A DNA stretch of 31,743 nucleotides from AP-15 sp035509615 (GCA_035509615.1 DATJLK010000090.1:1-31743), one strand, 5' to 3'; counted from the first letter of the stretch, positions 7,618-16,705 are shown. Notes: generated by a model not told the origin, from the letters alone. Made by a program: numbers and translations.

Positions 7618-8445
7618 TCAGGCCGGGCGCTGCCAGCCGAGCCAGCCGCAGATCGCGTCGCCCATGACCAATTCCTTGTCGCGGCCTTGCAGCCACGGCA
7701 ATTCCTCGGTGAACATCGTCACGCACTGCCGGTAGGAGCATGGCATGCGGGTGATGTCGGTGCCCCAGAAGCAGCGCTGCGGCCCGAACGCGTCAACGAT
7801 CTGGCGGATGTATTGGTGAATGTTGCGGTACGGGTAAGGCTCGCTCGAATAGCTCGGCGCGCCCGACAGTTTGACCGCGACATTGGGATATTTTGCAAGC
7901 GCCAGCATCTCGCCGAGATTGCCGAAGGCGGCATCGTCCTTGCCCGAGCCGCCCGGTCCGCCGCGGCCGTGATGGTCGATATGCAGTTTGAGCCCGGGAT
8001 GGCGTTCGGCGATGCGCGCAAGATCGGCCATGTGCCCGCCGGCCATCAGGCCGACCGGCAATTTCTCGCGCTCGCAGGCCGCCCAGAACCAGTCGAGCGA
8101 ACCGTCATTCCACCAGCTCGCCTGATGCGGCTGGTTGAACGTAAAACGGAAGCCGAGCATGCCCGGCCGCTGCCGCCAGTTCCTGACGATCTCCTCCTTG
8201 TTCGGCGCTTGCAGGTCGAAATTGCCGAGGATGCAGAATTTGCTCGGATAGGCCTTGACCGCTTCGACCGCCTGCGCATTCGGTCCCTCGCCCAAGGTGC
8301 TGGGCGGATGAATGACAGCGGCGTCGACCCCGGCCTCCGCCATTTCCTTCAACGCGTCATTAACATCATAGGTCGGGATCTGGCGATGCTGCGGCGACAT
8401 CCGCGCATTTTCCCAAAGGTGGATCTGCGAATCGACGATCTGCAT
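7618..8445 (-). CDS. amidohydrolase_2 family hydrolase/decarboxylase
   Basis: This 275-residue TIM-barrel protein has amidohydrolase_2 (PF04909) marks: MQIVDSQIHLWEN at the N-terminus (QIHLW in place of the usual HxH metal motif), LKLHIDHHGRGG in mid-barrel, and FWGTDITRMP with the metal-binding aspartate near residue 230. Relatives hydrolyse lactones (2-pyrone-4,6-dicarboxylate lactonase, gluconolactonase-like) or decarboxylate aromatic acids. Here only the family is supported, because the first metal motif is D-x-Q-x-H. The gene lies 48 bases downstream of the MFS transporter gene on the same strand, probably in one transcript, which suggests uptake and breakdown of the same compound. Confidence 0.88.
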   Translation of the reverse strand: MQIVDSQIHLWENARMSPQHRQIPTYDVNDALKEMAEAGVDAAVIHPPSTLGEGPNAQAVEAVKAYPSKFCILGNFDLQAPNKEEIVRNWRQRPGMLGFRFTFNQPHQASWWNDGSLDWFWAACEREKLPVGLMAGGHMADLARIAERHPGLKLHIDHHGRGGPGGSGKDDAAFGNLGEMLALAKYPNVAVKLSGAPSYSSEPYPYRNIHQYIRQIVDAFGPQRCFWGTDITRMPCSYRQCVTMFTEELPWLQGRDKELVMGDAICGWLGWQRPA

Positions 8446-8493
8446 GGTCTTCTCCTCTGCGGTGAGTGGGTGATTGCTATCGTCCTCAAACGG

Positions 8494-9921
8494 TTAATCT
8501 GCGCGCTCACCGGCGACCAGGGCCGCAGGCGCGCCGGCCGGTGCCGCGTCATCGGTCATCGCCAAGGGCCGGCCATGGGTTTCAGGGCCGAGAAAGGTAA
8601 AGGCCAGACCGATGCCGAGCGCGCATATCGACAGGAACATAAAACCGGGCAGGATCGCCTGCTCAGTCGCGTGCGGGGTCAAGAGGTTGCCGGTACCGGC
8701 AATGACCGCGAGCGAGGCCGGGCCAAGGATCTTGCCAAAGCCGTTGGCGGCGAGATTGAGCCCGGCGGCGCGTGCCCCGCGGCGCACTCCGAACACTTCG
8801 ACCGCGTATGGCGCCAAATTGGTAAAGCCACCTTCCATAAACAAATTTGCGACCATCAGCAGCGGGATGAACAGCGGAAACCCGGCGACATAGACGCTGT
8901 GGAAATAACCGGCGACAGCGATCGTCACGGCAAGTCCGAAGCCATGCACCTGGCCGCAGCGCCGCCGCCCGAACCATTGCGGCATCAACGCGAACGCGAT
9001 CTTGCCGGTGATGCCGCAGAGGATGACAAAGACGAAATACCGCGCCGCCTGCGCCACCGTGATCTTCAGCAACAGCGAGAAGATCGTCGGCCCCCATAGA
9101 ATGACCGCGTAATCGACGGTCGCAGCCCCTCCCATCGTGAACACCACCAGCCAGAACAGCCGCGGTTGCGCGTAAAGCTCCCAAAACCGGCCACGCGGCG
9201 GATTGACCGGCCGAATGGTCGGCAATGGCACGCTCGCCAAGGGCAAGCCGAGATGGCTGGCGACCAGTTCTCTCGCCTCGGCAAAGCGCCCCTTGGCGAT
9301 CAGCCAGCGCACCGATTCGGGCATTGTCAGGCCAGCGAGCACAGCCACCAGGGCTGGAGCCGCGCCGAGAGCGGCAACACCGCGCCAGCCGAGCACCGAC
9401 AGCAGTGTCGCCGCGGTCAGCGACGACAGCAAGGTGCCGACCGTCGGAAACACGACCGCAAGGCTGGCAACGACGGTGCGAAAGCGAGTTGGCGTGATCT
9501 CGACGATCATCGTCAACGCCGGCACGCTCGCCGCCGACAAGCCAAAACCGACGACAAACCGCAAGGCAGCGAACAATTGCCACGCGTGATCCGGGATCAG
9601 CGCGATCGATCCGGCACCGCAGGCGCAGATCAGATAACCGGCGACGAGCTGGCGCTTGCGCCCCAACGAATCGGACAGCGACCCCCAGATCGGGGCGCTG
9701 ACGATGGCGCCAACGCCGCCGCTCAACAAGATGATCGCCGACTCGCCGTAGGTCAGATGCCAGCGCGGACCGAGTTCGGCGACGAGATAGCCGACGATAA
9801 AAAAATCGAACAAGTCGAGCATCGAGCCGGCGGCGATCAGCGCAAACGACCGCCAATAGCGCCAATTGAGCGGCGCCTGATCAAACAACGCCAAGAGGCC
9901 GTCCGAGGTTTGCTCCACCAT
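8494..9921 (-). CDS. MFS transporter (metabolite:H+ symporter type)
   Basis: A 475-residue inner-membrane protein with twelve predicted hydrophobic segments. The loop 2-3 signature GSLSDSLGRKRQ and its partner around 310-320 (PQWFGRRR) mark the major facilitator superfamily. PESVRWLIAKGRFAEAREL in the central loop and LGPETHGRPL at the end are features of the sugar-porter/aromatic-acid-symporter branches. DLFDFFIVGYLV in helix 1 has the acidic pair common in organic acid symporters. The substrate is unknown; the adjacent amidohydrolase and the LLM enzymes suggest a catabolic substrate. The cytoplasmic tail is Ala-rich. The start ATG is preceded by GGAGGAACGG. Confidence 0.92.
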   Translation of the reverse strand: MVEQTSDGLLALFDQAPLNWRYWRSFALIAAGSMLDLFDFFIVGYLVAELGPRWHLTYGESAIILLSGGVGAIVSAPIWGSLSDSLGRKRQLVAGYLICACGAGSIALIPDHAWQLFAALRFVVGFGLSAASVPALTMIVEITPTRFRTVVASLAVVFPTVGTLLSSLTAATLLSVLGWRGVAALGAAPALVAVLAGLTMPESVRWLIAKGRFAEARELVASHLGLPLASVPLPTIRPVNPPRGRFWELYAQPRLFWLVVFTMGGAATVDYAVILWGPTIFSLLLKITVAQAARYFVFVILCGITGKIAFALMPQWFGRRRCGQVHGFGLAVTIAVAGYFHSVYVAGFPLFIPLLMVANLFMEGGFTNLAPYAVEVFGVRRGARAAGLNLAANGFGKILGPASLAVIAGTGNLLTPHATEQAILPGFMFLSICALGIGLAFTFLGPETHGRPLAMTDDAAPAGAPAALVAGERAD

Positions 9922-10040
9922 CCGTTCCTCCCGCGAGTTGCCGGCCTCAGAGTGCCTTTATTCCCTCGACGGACGCACCGGGGGGCGAGGGTGGGCGGCC
10001 CGGTACACCGCCGCTTATTTGTTCGACCGAGAATAGGCCG

Positions 10041-11084
10041 TCATCCCGATCGCCGTCCCGCCGCACGCGGCGGGCGCGCCGGGCGCATGCGGATGGCGGC
10101 GGCTGACGGGATGCGCCGACGCGCCGGGCCGGCGCGCTCGACGCTGCCCGACGCCACCGCGGTGCCGACCACCGGCTCTTCGATTGGCGGGCGCAGTTTG
10201 CCCGCGGCTTCGATGTCGGCAACGACTTTGGTGACGATCTCGGCCAATGCCTGCCGTGCCGCGGATGGGCCGCGGCTTGCGGCAATGCCAAGCGCCAGGG
10301 TGCGATAGACGCCGCGCTCGGTAATCCGGTGCGCTTGCGCCAGACCGCGGCCGCATTCTCGAACGACCGAAGAGTGTGGCAGGATCGACGCGCCGACCCC
10401 CTGCTGGACCATCAGCCGGATGGTCTCGTGATCATTGAGTTCGGTGTCGACCTGCAAAGCGATGCCACGCCCGGCAAGCAGCACGTCCAATGCGGCGCGC
10501 AGACCGTCGCCGAGGATCAGCGGCGTGCGGTTCAATTCCTCGACCGAGACGATACCCGGCGGCCGCCCCCCGGCGCGCGTCACCAGGACCATTTCTTCCT
10601 CGGCGAGCCGGGTCGAGGCGATCAGCCGGCTCGGCGAGATCTCGGCCATCAGCGCCAGATCGACGAGCCCGGCGATGATGAATTCCTCGAGCCGCACGGT
10701 GCCGGCATGCACCACTTTCAATTCGATGAGCGGGTAATGGTCGCGCATTCGCGCGAACAGTTCGGGGACGACAACCGGGCACAATGTCGGCGTCACCCCG
10801 AGGATGATCTTGCCGGAGGGATGCGCCTTGTGCGCGCGGATCTCGTCGCCGGCGCGCTCGACATCGCGCAGGATGCGCTGAGCGCTGTCGAGCAGTTTTT
10901 GCCCGGCCTCGGTCAGCCGGACGCCGCGATTGGCGCGAGTAAACAACGCGGCTTCGAGTTCGTCCTCGAGCCGCTGCACATGTCGCGTCAAGGCCGGCTG
11001 GGCGATCTGCAGATGGGCCGAAGCGCGGGTGATGCTGCCGAGTTCGGCGATGCGGACGAAATAGTGGAGGCTGCGCAATTCCAT
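10041..11084 (-). CDS. LysR-type transcriptional regulator
   Basis: A 347-residue protein starting MELRSLHYFVRIAELGSITRA; an upstream in-frame ATG at 11105 adds seven residues unlike the family. The winged helix-turn-helix is at about 4-62 (SAHLQIAQPALTRHVQRLEDEL), and the effector-binding domain at about 90-300. LysR regulators are typically near 300 residues; here a 40-residue Arg/Pro/Ala tail (from about residue 305) looks like read-through past a lost stop and not like folded protein. It is divergent from the LLM cluster at 11312-14562, with 227 bases between, and lies upstream of the MFS/amidohydrolase genes on the same strand. It is the obvious candidate regulator of both arms. Confidence 0.9.
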   Translation of the reverse strand: MELRSLHYFVRIAELGSITRASAHLQIAQPALTRHVQRLEDELEAALFTRANRGVRLTEAGQKLLDSAQRILRDVERAGDEIRAHKAHPSGKIILGVTPTLCPVVVPELFARMRDHYPLIELKVVHAGTVRLEEFIIAGLVDLALMAEISPSRLIASTRLAEEEMVLVTRAGGRPPGIVSVEELNRTPLILGDGLRAALDVLLAGRGIALQVDTELNDHETIRLMVQQGVGASILPHSSVVRECGRGLAQAHRITERGVYRTLALGIAASRGPSAARQALAEIVTKVVADIEAAGKLRPPIEEPVVGTAVASGSVERAGPARRRIPSAAAIRMRPARPPRAAGRRSG

Positions 11085-11220
11085 GGCGGCGCCGATTCCG
11101 CTCACCGGCGGCCGCCAAGGTCAATCGGAATGTCGACTGGTGCACGGCGCCGCTCGCAACGACCACGACAATCTCAAGCGGGCGATCACAGCGGGCCCTG
11201 CCCATGCCGCTGTGGCATGA

Positions 11221-11244
11221 GCATAATCGGAATTCGGTATTTGC
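11221..11244. promoter_or_regulatory. candidate LysR binding site (T-N11-A)
   Basis: GCATAAT-CGGAATTCGGT-ATTTGC is an imperfect dyad whose inner bases are T (11227), eleven bases, A (11239), the LysR-box rule. It lies 68-91 bases upstream of the first LLM start at 11312 and between the divergent LysR gene and that operon, the usual place for an autoregulatory site. Only the pattern is seen; binding is inferred. Confidence 0.45.
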
Positions 11245-11311
11245 TTGATGAAGCGATTGATTTTAGCGTCACATCAGCAGACTGCAAGCTGCGCCAACAG
11301 GAGAAGCTGTC

Positions 11312-12340
11312 ATGGAAGTCGGCGTCTACCACGAGTTCCACTGCCGTCCGGATCAGACCCAGGCAGCGGCGTTCGCGGTGGCGCTCGACCAGATCGAGGC
11401 GGCCGATCGCTGGGGGCTCGATGCGATCTGGCTTGCCGAAATCCATCAGCAGGCGCGGCGCTCGGTGATGAGCGCGCCGATGACCGTTGCCAGTGCGATC
11501 GCCGCGCGCACCAAACGCATCAAGATCGGCACCGGGGTCCAGGTCTTGCCGTTGTGCCACCCGCTGCGGCTCGCCGAGGAGACTGCGACGGTCGATCAGA
11601 TCAGCCAGGGCCGCTTGCTGTTTGGCGTCGGCCGCAGCGGCAACCCGCGCAGCTACATGGCTTATGGCGTACCTTATTCGGAAAGCCGCGAGCGCTTTCT
11701 GGAAACCCTCGAAATCGTCAAGCGGGCGTGGACGCAAGATCGGTTTTCGTATGAGGGCAAATATTGGCGGTTCGACAATGCCAGCGCCGTGCCGCGGCCC
11801 TTTCAACAGCCATGTCCGCCGATCCGCGTCGCCGCCGCCAGCGAGGAGACGTTTCCGTCGCTGGGCGAGGCCGGTTATCCGATCTTTGTCGCGGTGCGCA
11901 GCGGTTCGCTGTCGGCGCTCGCCCCCGATCTCGCGGCCTATCGGCAAGCCTACCGCGAGGCGGGTCATCCGGGCGAGGGCGAGGTCTATTTGCGCTGCAC
12001 TCTCCACATCGCCGACACCGACCGGAAGGCTTTCGACGAGGCGGAGGAGAGCATCATGTCCGGGTACCGGACCTTGAGCACGCGGCTCGAGGGTGCCCCC
12101 AACCGCCGCCGCGCCGCCGAGGCGGTCGCGATCCGCACGATCTCCTATGACGAGGTCCAGCGCGACAAGGTCATCATTGGCAGCCCCGAGCGGGTCGCCG
12201 ACCGGCTGTTGCAACTGCACGAAGAATTGGGGCTCGACGGCATTCTGGCCGAACTCAATTTTGGCGCGTTGATCCCACCCGAAGCGATGACGCGCTCATT
12301 GCAATTACTGTGCGAAAAGGTACTGCCGCAACTGCATTAA
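11312..12340 (+). CDS. LLM class flavin-dependent oxidoreductase (subtype B, copy 1)
   Basis: A 342-residue luciferase-like protein, start ATG behind AGGAG (11299-11303). Marks include EVGVYHEFHCRPDQTQAAAF, GLDAIWLAEIH, IKIGTGVQVLPLCHPLRLAEETATVDQISQGRLLFGVGRSG and the C-terminal IIGSPERVADRLLQLHEELGLDG block. It is a paralogue of the product of 13507-14562: the two share the same order and length of segments and the 'GVQVLPLC-x-PLRLAE' stretch. First gene of a three-gene cluster of LLM enzymes. The reaction is presumably FMN- or F420-dependent monooxygenation or dehydrogenation; the substrate is not visible. Control by the divergent LysR protein is likely from the layout. Confidence 0.9.
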   Translation: MEVGVYHEFHCRPDQTQAAAFAVALDQIEAADRWGLDAIWLAEIHQQARRSVMSAPMTVASAIAARTKRIKIGTGVQVLPLCHPLRLAEETATVDQISQGRLLFGVGRSGNPRSYMAYGVPYSESRERFLETLEIVKRAWTQDRFSYEGKYWRFDNASAVPRPFQQPCPPIRVAAASEETFPSLGEAGYPIFVAVRSGSLSALAPDLAAYRQAYREAGHPGEGEVYLRCTLHIADTDRKAFDEAEESIMSGYRTLSTRLEGAPNRRRAAEAVAIRTISYDEVQRDKVIIGSPERVADRLLQLHEELGLDGILAELNFGALIPPEAMTRSLQLLCEKVLPQLH

Positions 12341-12393
12341 AGACCCGGAGCGCCGGCCTGATGAACCAACCCGGCGTCACAATTGCTCTGACG

Positions 12394-12421
12394 GTCGCAG
12401 TCGTGGACCGTCGCAGTCGTG
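12394..12421. repeat. short tandem direct repeat in LLM intergenic gap
   Basis: GTCGCAGTCGTG occurs at 12394-12405 and again at 12410-12421, a 16-base period, just upstream of the second LLM gene of the cluster. It may be a slippage duplication or a binding site; nothing distinguishes the two. Confidence 0.6.
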
Positions 12422-12449
12422 ATCGCGGCATGAATGGACTGGAGGAAAA

Positions 12450-13484
12450 ATGAAATTTGGATTGTTCGGCAGTGCGCAGGCCCGCCGCGCCGGCCCCGAT
12501 ACCGACAGCAGCCAGGGCTTTCGTGACTTTATCGAAAACAATGTCGAAGCCGAGGCGCTCGGCTATTACAGCACGTTTCTGGTCGAGCACCATTTCACCG
12601 GCTTTGGCCAGGTCTCGGCGAGCCTCAACCTGTTGACCTGGCTCGGTGCGCGCACGCGTCATCTGCGGCTCGGCACCGCGGTCCTGGTATTGCCTTGGCA
12701 CAACCCGGTTCTGCTCGCCGAGCAGGCAGCAACCCTCGATCTGTTGTCCGGCGGCCGGCTCGATTTTGGCGTCGGCAAGGGCTATCGCTGGAACGAGTTC
12801 GCCGGTTTCTGCGTCGCCATGGAAGAGGCCGATCAGCGCTTTGACGAAGCGCTCGACGTCATCACCAAATCCTTTGTGTCGGATACCCCGTTTTCGCATC
12901 ACGGCAAGTTCTGGCAGTACGACAATATCGTCGTCGAGCCACCGGCCGCACAAAAGCCGCATCCGCCGTTTTGGATGGGTGCCGGCAGCCGAAACTCGGT
13001 GCGCCAGGTCGCTGAGCGCGGCTACAACATGCTGTTGGGTCAGCATTCTCTCGCCGAAGAGATCCTGGAGCAGGTCGCCCAGTTTAAAGAAGAGGTCGTA
13101 TTGCGCGGCCGCCGCTACAATCCGTTGGAGGTCGCGGTCGCCCGCGCCGTCCATTTCGCAAAAAACGCCGCCGACAAGCAGGAAGCAATCGAGCGACGCT
13201 ACCAGGGCCATATGCGGGTCAACGCGCTGGCCCGGCGGCCCGATGGCGAGACCCGCAGTCGCTACCGCCTGGATGACGAAAAAGAGGCGCGCTACGTAAG
13301 TGCCGAGAGCGCGCTGTTCGGCACACCGGACGAGATCATGCGCAAGCTCGAAAAGCTGCGCGCCGGCGGTGTCGAGTATGTGATTATCAATTTCGGCGGC
13401 TCGCGCGAAAATATCCGCCGCTTTGCCCGCGAAATAATGCCGGCGTTCAGCGACGAGCCCGTCTTGGCCCTTGCCGGCAAGTGA
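12450..13484 (+). CDS. LLM class flavin-dependent oxidoreductase (subtype A, copy 2)
   Basis: A 344-residue luciferase-like protein, ATG behind TGGAGGA. It starts MKFGLFGSAQARRAG and then runs closely parallel to the minus-strand protein at 5328-6386 (STFLVEHHFTGFGQVSAS, LLTWLGARTRHLRLGTAV, GGRLDFGVGKGYRWNEFAGF, DNIVVEPPAAQKPHPP). Differences concentrate in the last third, which contains an extra Arg-rich stretch (ARRPDGETRSRYRL). It is flanked on both sides by subtype B enzymes, 109 and 22 bases away, so all three are probably cotranscribed. The chemistry is as for the family; the substrate is unknown. Confidence 0.9.
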   Translation: MKFGLFGSAQARRAGPDTDSSQGFRDFIENNVEAEALGYYSTFLVEHHFTGFGQVSASLNLLTWLGARTRHLRLGTAVLVLPWHNPVLLAEQAATLDLLSGGRLDFGVGKGYRWNEFAGFCVAMEEADQRFDEALDVITKSFVSDTPFSHHGKFWQYDNIVVEPPAAQKPHPPFWMGAGSRNSVRQVAERGYNMLLGQHSLAEEILEQVAQFKEEVVLRGRRYNPLEVAVARAVHFAKNAADKQEAIERRYQGHMRVNALARRPDGETRSRYRLDDEKEARYVSAESALFGTPDEIMRKLEKLRAGGVEYVIINFGGSRENIRRFAREIMPAFSDEPVLALAGK

Positions 13485-13506
13485 TGGTGTGAGAGGAGCA
13501 GCAGCA

Positions 13507-14562
13507 ATGACATTCGAATTCGGGGTGTTTCACGAGTTCCAGCGGCGCCCGGGTCAAACCGAGGCCGAGGCGTTCACGACCGCGTTCGAGCAGGTCGACG
13601 CCGCCGAGCGTTGGGGTTTGGACGCGATCTGGTTGCCGGAAATCCACATGGCACCCGACCGCTCGGTGTGTGCGGTGCCGATGACCATCGCCAGCGCCAT
13701 CGCCTCGCGCACCCGCAACATCAAGATCGGCACCGGGGTCCAGGTCCTGCCGCTGTGCCAGCCGCTGCGGCTCGCCGAAGATGCCGCGACCGTTGATCAC
13801 ATCAGCCGTGGAAGGCTGCTGTTTGGTGTTGGCCGCAGCGGCTTTCCGCGCGCCTACGAAGCCTACGGCATTTCCTATGGCGAAAGCCCCGAGCGCTTCG
13901 CCGAAGTGCTCGAGGTCGTCAAGCGCGCCTGGACTGAGGAAAAATTCTCCTTCGCCGGCAAATACTACAATTACGAAAACGTAAGCATCGTGCCAAAGCC
14001 GTACCACCGGCCGCACCCGCCGATCCGGATCGCCGCCAACCGCGAGGACACCTTTATTTCGGCCGGCCGGCAAGGTTATGCGATCTTTGTCGGCGCGCGC
14101 CGCGGCACGATCGATGAGGTGCTGCCCAGTCTCGAGATCTATCGTGAAGCCTGGAAGGCGGCCGGTCACCCCGGCAATGGCGAGGTATATCTGCGGGCAC
14201 CGGTCTATGTCGGCGACACGATGGAGCAGGCGCGGCGGGACCCGGAAGAGAGCCTGATGAACACCTACCGCTGGTTGGGCGCGCGGCTCCAGGAATCGGC
14301 CCACAGCGCCGGGGTTTTCGACAGCGCGCGCCGCATCGAGGGGGCGCAGCGGCTGCAGACGCTCACCTACGACGAGGTGCTGCAAGGTCGGGCCATCATC
14401 GGCACGCCGGAGGTCGTTGCCGACCGTCTGCTGACCTTACAGCAGCAGTTGGGCCTCGCCGGCATCCTCGGCGAACTGAACTACGGAGGGCTGGTGCCGC
14501 ACGAACGGATCATGCACTCGCTGCAGCTAATCTGCGAAAAGGTGCAGCCGCATCTGCGCTGA
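13507..14562 (+). CDS. LLM class flavin-dependent oxidoreductase (subtype B, copy 2)
   Basis: A 351-residue luciferase-like protein. ATG 13507 follows GAGAGGAGC and begins MTFEFGVFHEFQRRPGQTEAEAF. An in-frame extension upstream to 13471 overlaps the previous gene and was rejected. It carries the same subtype marks as copy 1 (GLDAIWLPEIHM, IKIGTGVQVLPLCQPLRLAED, GRLLFGVGRSGFPRAYEAYG, IIGTPEVVADRLLTLQQQLGLAG). Last gene of the cluster; a GC-rich hairpin lies 57 bases after its stop. Confidence 0.9.
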   Translation: MTFEFGVFHEFQRRPGQTEAEAFTTAFEQVDAAERWGLDAIWLPEIHMAPDRSVCAVPMTIASAIASRTRNIKIGTGVQVLPLCQPLRLAEDAATVDHISRGRLLFGVGRSGFPRAYEAYGISYGESPERFAEVLEVVKRAWTEEKFSFAGKYYNYENVSIVPKPYHRPHPPIRIAANREDTFISAGRQGYAIFVGARRGTIDEVLPSLEIYREAWKAAGHPGNGEVYLRAPVYVGDTMEQARRDPEESLMNTYRWLGARLQESAHSAGVFDSARRIEGAQRLQTLTYDEVLQGRAIIGTPEVVADRLLTLQQQLGLAGILGELNYGGLVPHERIMHSLQLICEKVQPHLR

Positions 14563-15087
14563 GGAGCCGCATCGAGCGCCGGTCCGGGCTCGATCCCACA
14601 GGCTGTGATGACGGGAAGCGCCTGCACTGGGGTTCATGCAGGCGGGGGGGGCCGCGACAATAATTAACCGACGCTCGTCGGTCATTGCGCCGACGGGCGG
14701 GCATCCTCCGGCGCTTCAGAACAATTTCCGCTCCTCTGGTGAAGCCCAGACGTCCGATATTTCCTCAAGAATTGCCGTCGTACGGTGGCAAATCGAGCAC
14801 TGCCGCGTCGCGATAAGCTCGCTGCTGCGATCAGCTTTGCGCCAAGGTGGAATTAGGCTCGCGATATCCGCCGAAACCCGATATCCTGTACGCTGCTTTT
14901 GAAGCCGAAGTGATCGCGGGCGAGTTGACGTGCGGTGCTCATGGTCTTAGGCGCGTTTCGACAGCGGTTTTGCCGGCTCAACCGCTCCGCAAGGACACCG
15001 GGAACATCGGTTTTCCGGTCGAGGACTGATCGCGATCTCGATGCGCGGAATTCATGCGTCCCCCCGGGCCACCGCGCGCGGATAGAG
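14563..15087. other. intergenic stretch between LLM cluster and FapF-like gene
   Basis: No supported gene in 525 bases. It holds two hairpins: CGCCTGCA (14619-14626) with TGCAGGCG (14637-14644), and GCTCGTCGG (14673-14681) with CCGACGGGC (14690-14698, one mismatch). Neither has a T-tract, but together they probably end the LLM transcript. Reading frames here (for example from 14636 and 14847) have no protein-like features. No -24/-12 site was found on the plus strand. Confidence 0.5.
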
Positions 15088-16617
15088 ATGCCGGTGCTGT
15101 TGTTGAGCGGGCTCGGCATGCTCCTGTTGCCGGTAGCCGCCGCCGCCGATCCGGCGAGCGACGATCTCGGCAAGCTGCGCGCCGACATTCAAAAGGAAAT
15201 CGCGGCTTTAAAGCGACAGGAAGCAAAACTCCACCAGGAATTTCTGGACCTCGACCGCAAAAGCAAACTGCTCGACCGCAAGAGCGAGCTGCTCGACGAG
15301 CAGTTGCGGACGATACGCGCCGCCGGCGCCGCGCCGGCTGTGCCACCCGCGGTGGGAGCACCAGGTTCGCCGGCGACGATCTCGACTTCCCCTGCGGCAA
15401 GCGAGCAATTGCGCATGATGCGCGGCGCCGGGGCTGGTGCCGCCGCCGCGCCGCCCGAGGTGGGCGCGGCAGGTTCGCCGGCAACGATCTCAGCTTCACC
15501 GACAGTGAGTTCGCCGTCACCGCCTTCGGGCATCGAGGTTGCGCAAGCCCCTGCCGGGGCGCCGCCCGCCACAGCGCCGACGGGCAGTCCGCCAACTCCT
15601 CCCCCAGCCGGCGGCGAATCGGCGCCGATCCAGGGCCCCTCGGCAGCCCAGCAACAGGCCCGGCAGGTCGTCGAGACTGCGCCGGCACTGAGTACCGGCG
15701 GAGTCTTGACCCCGAAAGGCCAGTTTGTGATCGATCCATCGATCGAATACGACTACTGGTCGCAAAACCAACTCGGCGTCAACGGCTTCCAAATCATTCC
15801 GGGCATTACCTTCGGCAATATATTTGCCAACCGGGTCGAACAGAACATCACGACCGCCGCCGTCACCGGCCGCTACGGGATCACCGATCGCTGGGAGGTC
15901 AATGTCAAGGTCCCTTATGTCTACAATACCGGGCAGACGATCAGCCTGATACCGGAAGGGACCATGGCGCAGCTGTTGAGCGTCAATGCCAGCGGCAACG
16001 GGATCGGCGACATTCAGTTCGGATCGAGCTATCAGATCAACTCGGGTGAAAATGGCTGGCCGATCCTGATCGCCAACGCGCTGTTCAAGACCGCCACCGG
16101 CACCAGCCCGTTCCAGGTGCCGATCATCACCGAATTTGACCCGAATGGCGGCTTCCTCGAAGGCAACCCAAAGCAACTCGCAACCGGTACCGGCTTTTAC
16201 GCAATCGAGCCGAGCTTTACCGTATTGCTGCCGACGGCTCCCGGGGTTTTATTCGCCAATCTGCAAGACATTCATAATTTCGGACGAACGGTTACTGTAC
16301 AGAGCGTGACGGGCGGGCCCGGCACACCCGTGTTCTTGCAGCCGGGCGAGAACCCGGCGATTACGTTTGGCATCGGCTTTTCGCTGAACGACCGGGCGGC
16401 GCTGACGTTCAGCTATCAGCAGCAACATGTGTTCACGGCGTATTCGAATCATCAGGCGATCTCGGGATCACCTTACTCGTTCGGAACATTTAATTTCGGG
16501 CTTGGTTACCAGATATCGCGGTCGACCCGGCTAAATCTGAGCGTCGGGATCGGGGCCGGCCCGAACACGCCGGTCGCCAAGGTACTGCTGGAATTGCCCT
16601 ACAAATTCTCGCTCTGA
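15088..16617 (+). CDS. FapF-like outer-membrane barrel protein with N-terminal coiled coil
   Basis: A 509-residue exported protein. ATG 15088 opens a signal peptide (MPVLLLSGLGMLLLPVAAAAD); the frame is open to 14935 but that part is not signal-like. Residues about 25-75 are a heptad coiled coil with a repeated LDRKSxL unit. Residues 71-140 contain a 35-residue tandem duplication (105-base period, 15298 and 15403), then a Pro/Ala/Ser linker to about 205. The C-terminal 300 residues (ALSTGGVLTPKGQFVIDPS, GRYGITDRWEVNVKVPYVY, ending in LELPYKFSL with a C-terminal aromatic-hydrophobic pattern) form a MetA-pathway/Phenol_MetA_deg-type beta barrel. This order (signal, coiled coil, linker, barrel) is that of FapF, the outer-membrane pore of the Pseudomonas Fap amyloid secretion system. 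It converges on the amyloid operon. FapF identity is inferred from architecture. Confidence 0.7.
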   Translation: MPVLLLSGLGMLLLPVAAAADPASDDLGKLRADIQKEIAALKRQEAKLHQEFLDLDRKSKLLDRKSELLDEQLRTIRAAGAAPAVPPAVGAPGSPATISTSPAASEQLRMMRGAGAGAAAAPPEVGAAGSPATISASPTVSSPSPPSGIEVAQAPAGAPPATAPTGSPPTPPPAGGESAPIQGPSAAQQQARQVVETAPALSTGGVLTPKGQFVIDPSIEYDYWSQNQLGVNGFQIIPGITFGNIFANRVEQNITTAAVTGRYGITDRWEVNVKVPYVYNTGQTISLIPEGTMAQLLSVNASGNGIGDIQFGSSYQINSGENGWPILIANALFKTATGTSPFQVPIITEFDPNGGFLEGNPKQLATGTGFYAIEPSFTVLLPTAPGVLFANLQDIHNFGRTVTVQSVTGGPGTPVFLQPGENPAITFGIGFSLNDRAALTFSYQQQHVFTAYSNHQAISGSPYSFGTFNFGLGYQISRSTRLNLSVGIGAGPNTPVAKVLLELPYKFSL

Positions 16618-16705
16618 TCCTCGCAAGCTCGAAATGGCGCGGCTGACGAGCGGTTTCGTTCCGCGATGGCGCATCGGAGCAGGCGCACGCCAAGCGCGCT
16701 AATGT

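Noticed and set aside
7687..9099. A 470-codon plus-strand frame over the amidohydrolase and MFS genes, and a similar one at 9166-10308
   Set aside because: Both run antisense across well-supported genes and give Arg/Gln/Asp-rich translations typical of reversed GC-rich coding sequence.
14740..14810. TGGCAAATCGAGCACTGC as a sigma-54 promoter for the FapF-like gene
   Set aside because: GG and GC are 12 bases apart, not 10, and the site is nearly 300 bases from the start codon.
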